From contig CM119270.1 in the NCBI GenBank assembly GCA_051294375.1, positions 12,213,676 through 12,277,675 of the forward strand: a stretch of DNA of 64,000 nucleotides, given 5' to 3'. The translations under genes were made by a program, and so were the position numbers. Positions 12,545 through 25,659 of the stretch are shown piece by piece (positions within the stretch are counted from its first letter, which is position 1; every line of letters starts with the position of its first letter). A model generated the notes under the pieces. The model was given only the letters and a program-made list of their open reading frames with translations. It had not been told where the DNA came from and made no database searches. This stretch comes from Paraspadella gotoi. Its lineage: Eukaryota; Chaetognatha.

Positions 12545-12870
12545 AACGGTACTTGAGATCTGCGTTGTTTATATTCGGTCTGGCACGGCAACTGGAATCG
12601 CACGGCATGGAATACGACATGGCGCAGCGGCGTGCCACCGCAGGCGCACTCATCGCCTCAAGAGAGACGGACGCGCAATCAACTCGAGCGCTTTCCGACC
12701 GCGACGCTGCCGAACGCTTGCCGACGTCATTGCCGCAAGACGCATGTTGCGTCTGTCCCAATGCTAATCAATGCGTACGAAGACGCGGTTACGACTGTAC
12801 AGGAACGAGACCATGACGAAAAGTCGGCGAGGCGCGCCACGATAAGCGGAAGCAAGAGAGAGAGGAGCGC
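12545..12870. other. CpG-rich islet
   Basis: GC-rich and dense in CG dinucleotides, within AT-rich flanks. The AT-rich stretch 12280-12530 precedes it, and a short GA tract (12893-12912) follows. It contains a degenerate short tandem built on CGGCATGGAATCGCA. It could be a promoter or first exon, but open frames (87 and 105 codons) differ between copies and match nothing I recognise. Confidence 0.4.
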
Positions 12871-13099
12871 GCGAATAGAGGTGCGAGAGGAAGGAGAGAG
12901 AGAGAGAGAGAGTGACTGTTATAAACGACAACGCGTCTTCGCAGATTAAGATACTATGTTTGAAAATTTTGTAATTTGTTTGTGGTTATTTTATTACTTA
13001 CAAGAAAAGGCATGTTTTATTAAATTATACAACAGATCGATCAGAACTATCACTTCCATTAATTAAGCCGTAAAACCAATCCCATTTTCGATATCCTCC

Positions 13100-13122
13100 T
13101 CTCCCTCTCTCTCTCTCTCTCT

Positions 13123-13157
<35 letters not shown>

Positions 13158-13190
13158 CTTGCTCTCTCATCGTCTTCTCTCTCTCTCCTC
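13100..13190. repeat. CT-rich microsatellite
   Basis: Interrupted CT run; reduced to about 20 bp in the second copy (31813-31835). Confidence 0.9.
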
Positions 13191-14385
13191 TCTCCTAACC
13201 CGTCGCCGATTAGTCAACGTGTTTTCGTCTCGTCCTTCAGGTCTCTGTCGGTCTCAGTCTTTTACTGTTAAATATGCATTTGTTTTTTTGTTCCTTTTTT
13301 TTTTTCTCCGCCCAAAAGTCTTATTCCTTGTTGGTTTTTTTTTTCCTCTTGTGACTTTCCGCTGATTATTCCGTTCCGCGAGGGGGAGCTGTGACGGTGG
13401 ATCGAAGGTGGTGGTGTGGGGAATCCTCGCTGCGATATTGAAGATGATGAGAGATTTGATGAGGTGAGAAGTTGGGGGTGGTGGAGCGGGGCGCTGTAAG
13501 TAGCGGAGGGGGGGGGCCGTCAAAGGATTCATTTTTTCAGATTCATCTTTTTCAAAAGTCATTCTCGGTGCTTCTTCTTCTCTTTTTTTCTCGGATTATT
13601 TCCTCGACCTTTCTTTCCTTTTCCATCACATTTTCCACATCAGTCTTCTCAATTTTTTTTGCCGGCAACATTTTTTTTTCCAATTGTCCTCGGACTTCGA
13701 ACGACTTTTTTACAGTCCTAAAACACCCTTCAACAGCTATCTTCAACTAGATGTCTATAAAAATTTCAAAGGTGACTCGTTTTCAAAAGATCATATTTTC
13801 GAAAAGATTTATAGATTGTTCCCGATCATTTGAGATCTTGAAATGAATATTGAATTTGAATTAATTGGAATATTGGAATATGGATATGATATGGAACTAT
13901 ATTAATATCTCACCCGCATATTCAATATTTTTACTTTTACCTAATATCCTCTCATCTTCCTCCCATCTTTTGCAAACTCATCCTTTCTTCCTCTCACCTT
14001 CAAGCCGAACCCATCCTCCCATTGTCCTCGCTCCCCTCTCCACGCCCCTCTTCCTCCCGCCCCCTCGTCCTCACGCCCGTGCCGTCTCTCACTACGCACC
14101 AGATGCCATCTTCGACGCTTCTCTCCATTCGTGGTTTTTGCATTGTCCTAATCTTTTGCGTCCTACTTCTGCCATCGTCCTTCTCTTTCTCTCACTTCCT
14201 CAAGGTCCTTTCTCTCTCTCTTCTCTCGTCCGCATCACATTGAGTCTCAACGTCCATTCTCTGAGCATCTCATCTTCTTCTCTCTCCTGCTCTCTCTGCT
14301 CGCCTGTGTCACTCGAACCGCTTCCCGCAATAAACCGTTCTCTCTCTCCTCTCTGCTTCCGCAGAGCCTTTCGAGCCCCGACCGT

Positions 14386-14420
14386 CGTCGTCGTCGTCGT
14401 CGTGTTGTCGTTGTTGTCGA
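14386..14420. repeat. (GTC)n-type trinucleotide repeat
   Basis: GTC/GTT run, with partner at 32868-32908. A poly-Val reading of it makes a 200-codon frame (13865-14467) that I reject as a gene, because the duplicate does not keep the frame. Confidence 0.9.
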
Positions 14421-16315
14421 CGATGAGTCCGTTCTGTACTTTGTCATTAAAGAGTCAGTTGATTTAGTTTTGTTTTACTTCTATATAAACTGACATTTTG
14501 TTCAAACGATATATGATTTTCTTTAAGTGAATGATTGAAGATGATGATTGAGTGATGATGATGATTGATTTGGTTGTTCTCTTTGAATTTGTCTTAGCGG
14601 AGCATCATCCATTTATTTGGCTTTGTTCCTTCTCTCCTCTCCTCTCCTCTCCCCTCTGCTCCTTCTCTCTCTCTCTCGTCTCTCTCTCTCTCTCCTTCTC
14701 TCTCCTCTCTGTTATCGCTTTTTAAGAATTTTTGGATTTTCGCTAATTTTGTTTAAATCCTTTTTTTCTAAAGATTCTTCCTGAAGATTTTGGCCCCGGT
14801 CTTGGACGGACAACGAAGTCCGTTCATCATTTATTTTTTCGTTTCATTTCGTTCTGTTGCTTTATTGTTATTTTTGGTCAACCGAATATGCGACAGCTGT
14901 ACGATCCGATTGGTTTAAAAGGAAAAGTGTGAGGTCAAACGCTAAAATAGAATTTTCCCAAGTGTAAACAGATGGTGAATTGACTGCTCTTATTCGCATT
15001 CAGCAATAATAGACTAGAATTGATGATCCATTTTATTAAACAAGCCTTGATCTTGCCCATTGGGACTTTGGGCACTTGGCCATGGACTGGCTTTGGGTCG
15101 GTAAGACTTTTCCAATCGCTCTTACAAGATAATCAACATACGCGAGTACTCTCTTCACAGACTCCGAGAGTCCGCTTATCGATGAAGTGATATATATTTT
15201 CTTAATGGTTTAAATTGGATAGAAGGATCTTTGTAACTTGCTTAGTAGTGTTAAGCAGTAAGTGACGACGAAACCCAACGCTGACACAGCAGCAACCACA
15301 ACACGCAGGACGTATTGACAATTGTCAACGTCATAACTCAAACGAGGAAACATAAAAATCCCGTCAAACGAGTGTAGGGAGGAAGAGAAGGGAAGGTAAG
15401 GGTAGAAAGGAGGAGAAAGGGAAGGTAGAGAGAATAGTCAGCGGAGGCAAGAAAAGGGACAGTGAAAGCCGTAATCATAGAGAGAGTGAGTCAGACCAGA
15501 GCAGAACGACGCGTCGCATCATCGTATGAGACACAAAGGCGCTGATAGCGATATAAACAAGATCAAGAACGAGACGTCAGATGCGAGTCGTAGGATTGGA
15601 ATGGGACCGCAATCGAGACGGTACTCCTGTGCTCGTGGCCTCGAGTTGTGCGTTGGGGGGAGGGGGTGCGCGGGTGGAGGATTTTTGTGTGTTTTGGTCG
15701 TCGCAGGAAATGATGACTGAAAGGAAGGAAAGGACAAGTTGATATACATTACGCGAGTGTGATAAAATTGAAAGGAGCAAATCAGAGAACGAATAATAAA
15801 TAGATTTAAACGGCAATTAATTTGATGAACAGAATTTTGAATAGCGCAAATAAACTCGATGGGAAAAAATAAATTGCGGGTCATAGAATAGTCTCTCAAT
15901 CTCTCTAACGAAGACGTTCTGAAATACCTGTCATTGTAAAATCATAACGAAGCAATCAACCATGTTGTCATGTGCAACAGCGGATACATGCTTTCAAGGA
16001 CTGTTTCAGAATGCGCGTATAAAATGTTTGACAAATACAAATGCTTTCAATTGGTACCAATAGCGGATGAATATGAAAGATCGACGCCCATTAAATATCG
16101 AAGCATAAGTTACGGGAAAATAGCGAAAATCTTTTTCAACACAACAAAAATAAGACCCGGAAGTATTTGATTTTTGCCGTATTTTTCTTTTTCCTTTTTC
16201 TCTTATTCATGCTGCTTAGTTTAAATATTGGGGTAAATTAGCACGCCCTCCATAAATCTTCTTTAAAATCAGTCCTCTTGTCTGCGTTTTGTTTGTTGTT
16301 CAGAGAAAAGAGAGA

Positions 16316-16352
16316 CAGAAGAAAGAAGAAGAGAGGAGAGAGAGAGATGAAC

Positions 16353-16395
<43 letters not shown>

Positions 16396-16410
16396 AGAGA
16401 AGAGAAATGT
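16316..16410. repeat. (GA)n microsatellite, interrupted
   Basis: Interrupted GA tract. The duplicate has a purer tract (34689-34795), so one copy is either expanded or better read. Confidence 0.92.
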
Positions 16411-17234
16411 AAAAGATAAGGAATATTTTCATTTTGGCCAGCGGGACAGATTTCTTTTTAACTCGCTAATATTATCTACTTTTTTTTCTAACCTTACATC
16501 TATTTTCAGATCTTTTTTTACATACAGGATGATCAGTCGAAAAATCTGTGTAAAGATAGATTTAAAAATTTTCAGACATACAATTTTTATCTATCATTAT
16601 TATTTTATCATAGTTCCCACTGTTATTCTTATTACAGAGGTAACAAGTTTACAGTTAGATTGTTTTGTAAAATAATCTACCCTCTACAATAGCTAATTAT
16701 TTTAGAGAGTAAGAAAATTTAGTCATCCTTAAAAATGTTTATAAAAAATTATCGAAGCAAAAATATTGATATTGCTGCAAGGTCCCTCACAAAACTGATA
16801 ATACTATGATATAATTTTCCAATTTTTGTAGTATTAAATTATCTTCATAAACTTCGGCGAAGTTAAGGGTATTGAAATGGATATACTACTTTTATTTCTG
16901 ATTAGAAAAGCTCCGGAATTTGCTCTTTATTCTTGTTTTCGGCTCATTACAAACTTAAAACAGAATAAATTTAATCAAGAAAAATTATATACATAAAAAT
17001 ATGTATATATTTGTTTTCAATGTAATCAATATTTTAAAGAGGTTAAAATCTTTGACGTTCTCGTATGGAGAATTTTTCATAGCGGCGTTTTCCAAATGGT
17101 CACGATGTATCTTAAATCCAATCTTCTGAGAATTCTAAAGGTTACATTTTCCTAATCTCCCCTCATTTTATATTCTGCCACTTTTGTACGTACCATACCA
17201 GACCCGTACAAGCCGTTTGCTTCCCGCTCTGCCT

Positions 17235-17300
17235 AGCCGCGCTTCCCAGCCCGCTTTCCCAGCCCACCTTCCAGCCGCTCCCCAGCCCGCTCCCGCCGAA
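17235..17300. repeat. 12-13 bp C-rich minisatellite
   Basis: About five units of the form CGCTTCCCAGCC in a short GC-rich islet (17170-17340). The duplicate at 35588-35646 has the same array with slightly different units. Its plus-strand reading is Pro/Ala-rich, but no gene model is supported. Confidence 0.8.
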
Positions 17301-17649
17301 CGCAGCCACGCCTACCTCCGTGCCTCATCCTTAGAGGCCGCGCTCACAACTTCCGCTTTGTTGCTTCTTATCAGTTATCAGTGTCCTAGGGAATCATCTG
17401 TTTCGTGCCGCGGTAAACAAATAGTTTCTTCGCGCGATTCCCACATCTTTTTTTTTTTCTTTTTTCAGTTTTGTAGTAGTAGCAGTACTCTTTATCTTTT
17501 TCCTTTTCTTCCCATTCTTTAAACGCCACCCCTTTTTTTTTTCTTTGGGACGGCCTTCCCCTTTTTGTGGAGAGTTTTTTTCACTCTGTGTATGCGTGCG
17601 TATGTGTGTGTGTCTCTCACGATATAGATATTTGATTAAAGGGAAGTTT

Positions 17650-17673
17650 CTCTCTCTCTTCTTCTCGTTCTCT

Positions 17674-17708
<35 letters not shown>

Positions 17709-18565
17709 CATCTGTTTTCTCTATCTTCCAAAGCTGCCTTTTTTCTCTCTTTCATTTCAACGATTAGAGATCGGTCAGCATTTACGAGAAAGATTTAAAT
17801 ACCCTGACCACAAATAAGCGAAATGTTCCCCTTTCGTTTGCTTGTACTTTTTATTTTGTTATATCGTTATGTTCCCCCCCCGATCAACAAAACAAAGAGA
17901 AGCCGATGGACTTCGTGTTTGTTTGCGTCAGCTTTTTGGTTTCTCGCTCCATTAATTCTTTTTCTTCCTGACCGAAAAATCGAAATTCGGTAATGGAATT
18001 TTCTTCTTTTTTTAAAAAAAGTTTAAGCCTCTCTAAGTTTTAGCGCTCTCTCTTCTTCCCTCCTCTCTCATCTCTCCTCTCTCTCTCTCTCTTCTCTCTA
18101 TTCTCTCCCCTTCTCTCTCTCCCCCGAGTCAATAACCCCCTCCTATTATCGACTTCCTTTTATTTTTCTAAACAAAAAAAAGAATGAACATTTAAAAAGT
18201 CGGACTTTAAAAGTCAGACTTCCGAGTCCTATTGGTTCTTCCTTTCCATTTTTTCTTCTTCTTTTTTTGGTCTCTTATTTTGTTGCGCATTTTTTTCGTA
18301 GGGACAATGGGTTTGAACAGGGGGGGTGCAATGCGAGACGGGGGTTGCCGGACGGTGTGTCCACTGTGTCGTAACGTCGGTCTCTCCGTCCGAGACAGCG
18401 GTCTCGTCGAGGATTGTTTTACCTAGACAGTCCGATTTTCCTCTGGACAGCATTTTAAACTTTTATTTAACATAATTAATTTTTTATGATTTCCATTAAT
18501 GGTCGTTTAGCTATCACTACGCTGCTTTGCATCTCTTTCTTTCTCTCTTCTCTCTCTCGTCTCTC

Positions 18566-18614
<49 letters not shown>

Positions 18615-18630
18615 TTCCTCTCTCATCTCC
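17650..18630. repeat. Cluster of CT tracts
   Basis: CT-rich runs at 17650-17705, 18040-18125 and 18533-18630, separated by unique AT-rich DNA. Their counterparts in the second copy (35976-36019, 36332-36439, 36846-36919) are longer and purer. The unique DNA between has no recognised gene. Confidence 0.9.
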
Positions 18631-18699
18631 CTCCGTAAAGATGGAGTGAACGCGAGGTCCGCCGGAATGCTCCAATAAAAGGCGGAACGATTGGGGAAT

Positions 18700-21000
18700 C
18701 TTGGGTGGCACAGGACTGTAACCAGAAGGGGATAGACAGGCGCGCGCCGGCCGAGGTCCGGTGGCGGCCTGCGGCTGTTGCTGCGCCAACTAGAGATTCC
18801 ATTCGAATCTCATTACCTTTTTAAGATTCAGATGACGGGAAGTTTATTCAATCATGTAATTTTTTTTCAAGGCGTTTTTTTTTTAATGGCGGTCGAAACA
18901 AATACCATTCTTCTAAACCTTAATGGATGTAAAAATATTTAATTTTAACCTTGATCTTTCATCAAATTTTAAATCCTAATATTTAGCAGCCTTTTATCAA
19001 TGGAGTTCTTATCCGAACGTTAAAAGCTTTCAATTTGCGCGTTCGTCCTTTTGGGGTCGTTCTCGTCATCAATGGGATTTTGAGTTTCAAGGCCTTTTGA
19101 ATCGAAATAGCTTTTCAGCGTTTTTATATTTCAATGATATGAAACAAATTTCTATTTGTACTATATGGCATATTTTGAGATGTTGTTATTTGTATATTCT
19201 ATGTTTGTACTAGAATCAATAATAAGCATAATAAAATGAAAAGCGAGAAAAAGAAAATAAAAACTGCCGGATATAAATTATCTGCCTTCGTCAGTATAAC
19301 TTAGATTTTAACCTGACTTAATTAGTCATGGGTTGATTAAATAATCATTATTCCTTACCTCTCTTCGCTCTTATCTCTTCTCTTTGCCAATTCTTTCCTC
19401 ATTAAACTCGAACTTACCTCAACTTACCTCTACATAAGCGTCTTTTTCCTCGATTCACCTTATCCTCCAATCGCGTCTTCGGTTCGCTAAATTCAGTGAT
19501 TTTCCTCAAAGCCTCATTTTGCTTTTTTTTTTTTGCTGCTAATCAATCTCATCCTCTTCACCAATTCTCTTAACTTATTTTTCTTTGTCTATTTTATCTC
19601 TTTCTCGTTCACGTATCGTCTATTTGGCGGTCAATAACGAGCTTACTTACCAGCGATTCCTCACGGGGATTTCATCCAGGTTTCACATTCATCGAATAAC
19701 GAAGCATTTCTGGATTTGGGTTTTATCCTTTTACTTCCACCTACTCTTTTTTTTCGCTTTTTCTTTAGCGCTGTCGGTTTTCTCAATATTTCATACTTTC
19801 CCGTATCACTACGTTCCTTTCGCGTAATCAGCGTTTTTCTTCCTTCCTATCTTTCATCCTTTCACCTCAAATCCCAACGGAAGTTGTAAATTGTACAATC
19901 TCTTTCATCCACGTGGTGTCATATCAACTGACGCGAAGAAGATATCTAAGACGGAGATTTTCTTGCCGCTATCGGCGTCGTCGTCGTCGTCATCATCGTC
20001 TTCTGATCGTTGCGACGTAAATCGCGTCTGATTGTCTTTTTCTTTTTTCTCTCCTCTCCTTTTTTCTTCCTCTCTCTCCAATTTTTGTTGGAAGCATCGA
20101 CCGACAGGAGGCGATTATCCGATTCAGATTTTTTTTTCCTTTTCTCTTTTGTTCTTTTTTCCCTAATTTCTGTCTAACACTTCTCTAGATCTCATCTTCA
20201 ACATATCGCATAAACTAACACTGTCTAGCAAATCTTACTCTCTCCTCTCTATCCTCAAATCCACCTCTCATCATCACACATCATGATACACATATAAAAT
20301 ACTCATAATCATACTCTCTTCATCTCAACATCACAAAAAAATACTCTATAAAAAATACTCAATACAATACAAAATAACAAAAATAAATAAAAAACTTCTC
20401 TTCTACTCTCTCTCTCCTCTCTTCTCTGACCATAATTGGTTAATGTAAAATAAGTGCTGCTTTATGGTCTTTAAAAAAAAAAAAGAAACAAAAACTAGAA
20501 AATTTCATAAAAATAAAAACAAACATCTCTACTTTAAACCCAAGCTAAATCGACCTCAGGATTTTCCGATCAAACACAATCAAGCAAAGGAAAGCGAACC
20601 AAGCAAATAAACCCAAGCAACCGTTCATTCCCTCGTCTTCGATCTCTCCCTCTCTCGAATTTCACGCTCGCTTCGATCTATCGTCCTTGACCATCGAAAC
20701 CTCAAAAGACGCGGCGATTATTTTGGCGCTGGTGAGGAGGAGGAAGGAGGAAAAGGAGGAGGAGAGGAGGAGGAAGAGGTCTCTCCGCACCTGTCGGATA
20801 AGGTGTGGAGTGAAACGAGAGGAGAATTAGGTTGAAATCAGAAAAAGGAAAACATATTAAGGAAACGTTAAACTAATTGAGTTAATAACATTACTAATTC
20901 ATCCAATTAAAGTTAAAAAATTTCAAACTCGGAATGTATTTCCTGAAGGTTAACAGGCATCTTACCCACCTTCTGCACTCTCTTGGAATGTTACAAATCA
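18700..21000. other. Mostly unique non-coding DNA
   Basis: Starts with a short GC-rich islet (18700-18785, GGCCGAGGTCC region, duplicate near 37040), then AT-rich DNA, a (GTC)n-like run at 19977-20003, the G-free stretch 20286-20427, and a GAG/AGG trinucleotide-rich purine block near 20730-20780. No ORF above chance. Confidence 0.5.
20286..20427. other. 142-bp stretch without a single G
   Basis: After the G at 20285 the plus strand has only A, C and T until 20428. The wider segment 20190-20427 is a CTC/ATAC low-complexity mixture with only a handful of G. The duplicate has no equivalent: there, the same position holds a 25-N gap and an inverted copy. It is probably poor-quality read sequence spanning a difficult tract. 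Confidence 0.8.
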
Positions 21001-23187
21001 ACCTCATACGAAAAAATTGACTTTCTGATTATACCCGATCACAATGCAACTTGATCATATTCGACCTTGTATAAACTGTATATCATTTTTGAAAATTCGA
21101 GCGGTAAGGAAAGTGAGGTCATCACAAGCCGAGACCAGGTGAGAAATTTTAAACCGAAAAAAAAAAGAGAAAAAATGTTATGCATTCCGTTCTCACTAGA
21201 ACTCAGGATCCAATTTGCGAAGAGGAAAAATAAAAAATCGATGGTTGGATGAAAAAAGTCGATAAGACAAATAATTGGGAGAAGAAAAGCGCACGAGCGT
21301 CGAAAGAGGCTCTTGTGGGATTTTCGGCGCGCCTGTCGAACTTTTGTCAGTTTAATTAACAAAACATTCTTAATCATGTCGTAGAAAAGTTAATTGAATG
21401 TCGGGTTGTTTGGCCGTTCAGAAAATTTAACCAATCGCTTACATGGAATATGCTCAAGAGGGATGCATAATATTTCTTGAATTTCAATATTAATTTAATT
21501 ATTTTATTAGATATTGTATTTTTTTATTACGAATCGTTTGCGTTTGATTATAACAAAATTGTAGATTGATTGACTATTAAAAGTTTCGGAGTTTTATTTA
21601 ATATTTGTTTCTTTTTTGAGGTACAATAAACCGGGCTAATACGCAAATGAACCGAAACCCGAAAATTTATAATTGAAATGGATTTTTGAGACCAACTCCT
21701 GTTTATCGATTGATCCCGATTAGATGGTGGAGGAATCGGAGATGGTTGAAAATGATGGCAGAGAAAGGAGGTGAGGCTGAAACAGACTAAGGGTGAGTGA
21801 ACTCGAAGGCGAGATATAGTAGAAAGGAAGGATCCGCAGGAAATGAAAAGAAAGAACAAAATTTATATTTAAAATTTATAATATAAATATTATGGGAAAA
21901 AAATCCGTTTAACAAGAATCTCGAATGTCAAGATTAATAGGAGTCTACGTTGTTCTTAGAGATCGAGGAAAGACTTTTTCAATGGAGATTTGTTCAAATC
22001 TGACCTACGCTCCCTGTAAAAATTCTGGTAAAAATATCGATGTAAAACATCTTGATTCGCGATCCTGTGCAATCTGAGGGCTCGCATTTTTTTTCATCTT
22101 GTCAAAATCATCAACAGTCTTGATATCAAAAACAAACCCAGCAACAAATAGACTGCTTCTGGAACGGAGAAATTTTCCATCTTCTGATTTTATATAGAAA
22201 TGAAAGGGATTTTTTTCCTTGAAAACTATAAACGGACTGAAGGTATGGTTCCCTCGTTCAACATTGAGGTCCTAAGTTTTGAAATCCTTTGGAAGTGTCT
22301 GAGGGACTATCCAAAATTTTTCTTTAACATTTTACTTAGGTTTTTTTGAATATGATACGACATGGTAAAGTGAATTAGTCCCTTTTTGGTGAAATTTTTA
22401 TTTAAAGTAAAAGTAAAAGAGGAGCTAACGTTCGGAATTCTAAGAGTTTTCAACCGGGAGTCCAGATTCGGGGAAAATCTGCTATGGCGAAAAATCTTCC
22501 AAAGATGGGGAAATTTTCGCGAAGATTTTGGTTTAATATTTTCTATATTTATAGTCGGATTTTTTTGAAACTAATATTAACAATATTGCCATCATTCTAA
22601 CCTTGTCCGGTATAAGAATATATTAAAAAAACTCGGGCTTGTTCGTCGAGCTTAAGTCCTAAGATAAACCAGAGCAGCGGGAAGAGCGGAATATAAGGAT
22701 ATTCATTACTCCTCTTTACGTCGCGTACCTAATTGCATTTATTATAATTACCAAACACATTACTTTATTTCTAAAATTTATTGGATGTTGAGGCTTTTCC
22801 TCCAAAAAGGAAAGACAAAGTAGGGGAACAGACGTGAAACTGAAGGAGGAAGAATGAGAGGAAGCGAGGAAAGATTAGAGACGAAGGAGAAAGAGCAATC
22901 GGGACCTCCCTCCTCTTCTCGGCGAAAAATGCTTCCCGAAGAACCGAATTTTTCGTTGCCAAGCGAACAAAAACAAAATCACTCCACCGGGTGCCCCGGC
23001 TTCCCTCGCCCCCCTTTTTTTTCGGGCCTCAACCTCCCTCTAACCCTCTCTCCCTCTCCCCCCGTGACTCATCGGGACGACGCCTGTCCCGGAATCCTTC
23101 GTTGCGCTCGTGGATTATGCGTGTAACGAAATCGCTTTGTGGTATTCTGTTACGCGCCTGGGTTTTAATTTGGGTTCAAGTTTTACG

Positions 23188-23190
23188 ATC

Positions 23191-23223
<33 letters not shown>

Positions 23224-23257
23224 TCATCCCTCTCTCTCTCCTCTCTCTCTCTCTCCC
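23188..23257. repeat. CT-rich microsatellite
   Basis: Interrupted CT run with partner at 44046-44135. Confidence 0.92.
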
Positions 23258-23743
23258 CTCGTTTGGTGGTGGATAATCTACGGAGAAAGAGAAACGAAGC
23301 ATTTCCGAGAAAATCTCTTCCACTGCTTCTTGTTACTGTCTGTTTAGTTTAGTTGTTCTGATTGTTTATCGTCTTCTTTCGTCTTTTCTCTGTTATTGTA
23401 TTAATTCTTGACTTTGTAAGTTCTTTTTCAACGTAAAAATAATCACGAGAGGCAATGTTTCTTGTCCACGCTGTATTTCATTTTCGCACGACCAAGATGG
23501 CGAGATGAAGTTAAAACGAATGAATAAATCTTTCTCAAAATACGAGAAAAAAATACAACAAAACAATAGAACAATAAACAAAACGGAATAAACAGAAGAA
23601 AAGCGACAAAGAAAAAAACCACAGACAACAAGACAATGTGAAAACAGAGAACAGAAAAAAAATGCTTTAAAAAAACCAGAGAAGAAAAGAAAAAAAGCAG
23701 ACGCTCTGAGAAAAAAGAGAGCTAAAATGAGAAAAAGGGATAA

Positions 23744-23776
23744 AGAGAGAGAGCAGAAAGAAGAGAAAGAGAAGAG

Positions 23777-23831
<55 letters not shown>

Positions 23832-24185
23832 GAGAGAGTGGAATGAGTGAGTGAACTAAGAGAGAGAGAGAAAGAAGAGAGAAAGAGTGAGAAAGTGAGT
23901 GAGTGAGACTGAGAGAGAGAGAGAGAGAGAGAGAGAAGAGAGACGAGAGAGAAGAGAGAGAGTGGGTTGATGAAATGATGATGAGAGAAGAGAGAGAGAG
24001 AGAGTGAGTGAGTAAGAGAGAGTTAGAGAGTGAGACGGTGGAGTGAGACAGAGAGATAGAGAGTGGGTGAGACTGAGAAGGAGAAGAGAGAGGAGAGAGA
24101 GAGAGAGAGAGAAGAAAGAAGAGCAGAGAAGAAGAGAGAGAAGAGAAAGAGAGAGGAGAGAGAGAGGAGAGAGAGAGAGAGAGAC
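23744..24185. repeat. Long interrupted GA tract
   Basis: About 440 bp of GA with GTGAGTGA and GACTGAGA interruptions that look like decayed repeat units. Partner at 44643-45021. All long frames here are repeat readings. Confidence 0.95.
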
Positions 24186-25659
24186 TTTGCAACGCGCCAG
24201 ACCTGACAATCCCTTGAGATCATTGACGGCCCCCCCCGAAACTTCATGGATTTTTTCCATAGAACAAACTGTGAAAACAACCACAAAGAACAGAAACAGA
24301 TTATGATACCTCATCGAGATTATATTTTATAATATTTTTATAAATATATATATATTTTATTTATAAAAAACTAATCAAAAATACATAAATAATGAAATAA
24401 ATGAATAAATAATAAATAGAGAAAAATTAGGTCAATGGCAGTAAGGCATGAAGAAATTCTAGGCTGTAGCTTATGTGCCGCAGGAAGCTGGCAACACCAA
24501 AAACTAAACAACACAACAAACAAAAACAATACGTCGCGTAAAAAATTGGAAAGAAGAGAAAAATTAAAAAAGGGAAGGGAAGGAAAGGATCTCTCGGGAT
24601 TACATTGGAAAGAAGAGGAAGAAAAAAAAAGAAGAAAAAAAAAAAGAGAGAAGGAAGAAATAGAAAAAAGAAGAAGAAGAGAAGGAACCCGGGGATCTCG
24701 AAAGGGAGAAGAAAACCATAAATAAAACTGCGATACAGAAATCGAAAATCGGACCCTGGAAAGCAGGGGGCGGTGGGTGAGTAGGGTAGGGTGAAAGAAA
24801 ATGGGGAATGGGTAAGACGGGTAATAAAATGGTGGCCTAGGAGAATGGCGAATGTGGGTCATTGGGGTAGAGAAAATCGGGAGTGAACAAAAAGGGGGTC
24901 TTGAAATGGTAGACCAAAAACATAGCAGCCAGAAGAATAAGTCGAGAACGAAGAAAACAAAGCTTTTCGTTAGCTGAAAAAGGCGAACATGATCGTGATT
25001 AAATGTGAGTAAAAGGTTATAAACCCTGATGGCTTGTATAATTGTGAGAAGGTCTGCGAGAGGGGTTCAGGGTAAGGATTGATCGGAGGTTAAGGAGAGA
25101 AAACGTTAAGAAATTAAACACCTTGCAAAAAGAACAACATTTACAATAAATCTCCGCCAGAGAATAAAATGGATTAACATATATTAAATTTTGGTCATCA
25201 GATTTATTTTACTGCCGAATATAGCGAAATGGAAAGTTATAAAAAATAAACAAAGAGAAGTGCCGCCCTTCTTTTTGGCCTGCCGGATTACGAGTCCACA
25301 AAAATCTATGAGTCCAATCGGTTTGCTTTGGCCGACGGGGCTATGGGTGCTAAATATGAGAACAATTCCTATCTCTTTTTCATCTTATCTTGAAAATGAC
25401 TTTCTGTTTGTCTTATTTTTATTATTTCTCTACTAAATAAGAATCTTTTGGGTCTAAAATCTTTTTATGGTTGATAATTTAAAATACATTAAATGTAAAT
25501 ATAAGATGTGGAACATTATTGTTGCAAATTTGGCAAGATTGAGGTTCATATTTTAAAAAACTCTTACCCACAAAAAAACTGTCGTTTTTTATCTTCATAA
25601 AAAAAAAAGGGTTACAAACTAAAAAAAAAAAAAAAAATAAAAAAAACGCGGTTCTCGGC
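24186..25659. other. Unique non-coding DNA with AT-rich core
   Basis: Contains an AT/ATAA-rich run (24320-24420) and a purine block (24540-24720). A 96-codon ATG frame starts at 24435, and its first about 15 residues (MAVRHEEILGCSLCA) are also encoded at 45260. The frames diverge through indels and enter Lys/Glu-rich repeat, so it is not called a gene. Confidence 0.45.

Noticed and set aside
13865-14467. 200-codon ATG frame, Leu/Ser/Pro-rich
   Set aside because: Low-complexity pyrimidine-rich DNA; the duplicate (32479-32934) has different frames and the valine run is a GTC repeat.
15970-16170. 66-codon ATG frame starting MCNSGYMLSRTVSECAY
   Set aside because: Plausible composition, but the duplicate at 34350-34540 is full of indels that break it, so frame conservation cannot be judged, and no family was recognised.
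24435-24725. 96-codon frame shared in its first residues with 45260-45613
   Set aside because: The two copies are the same locus, so similarity is not selection, and the rest is Lys/Glu-rich repeat.
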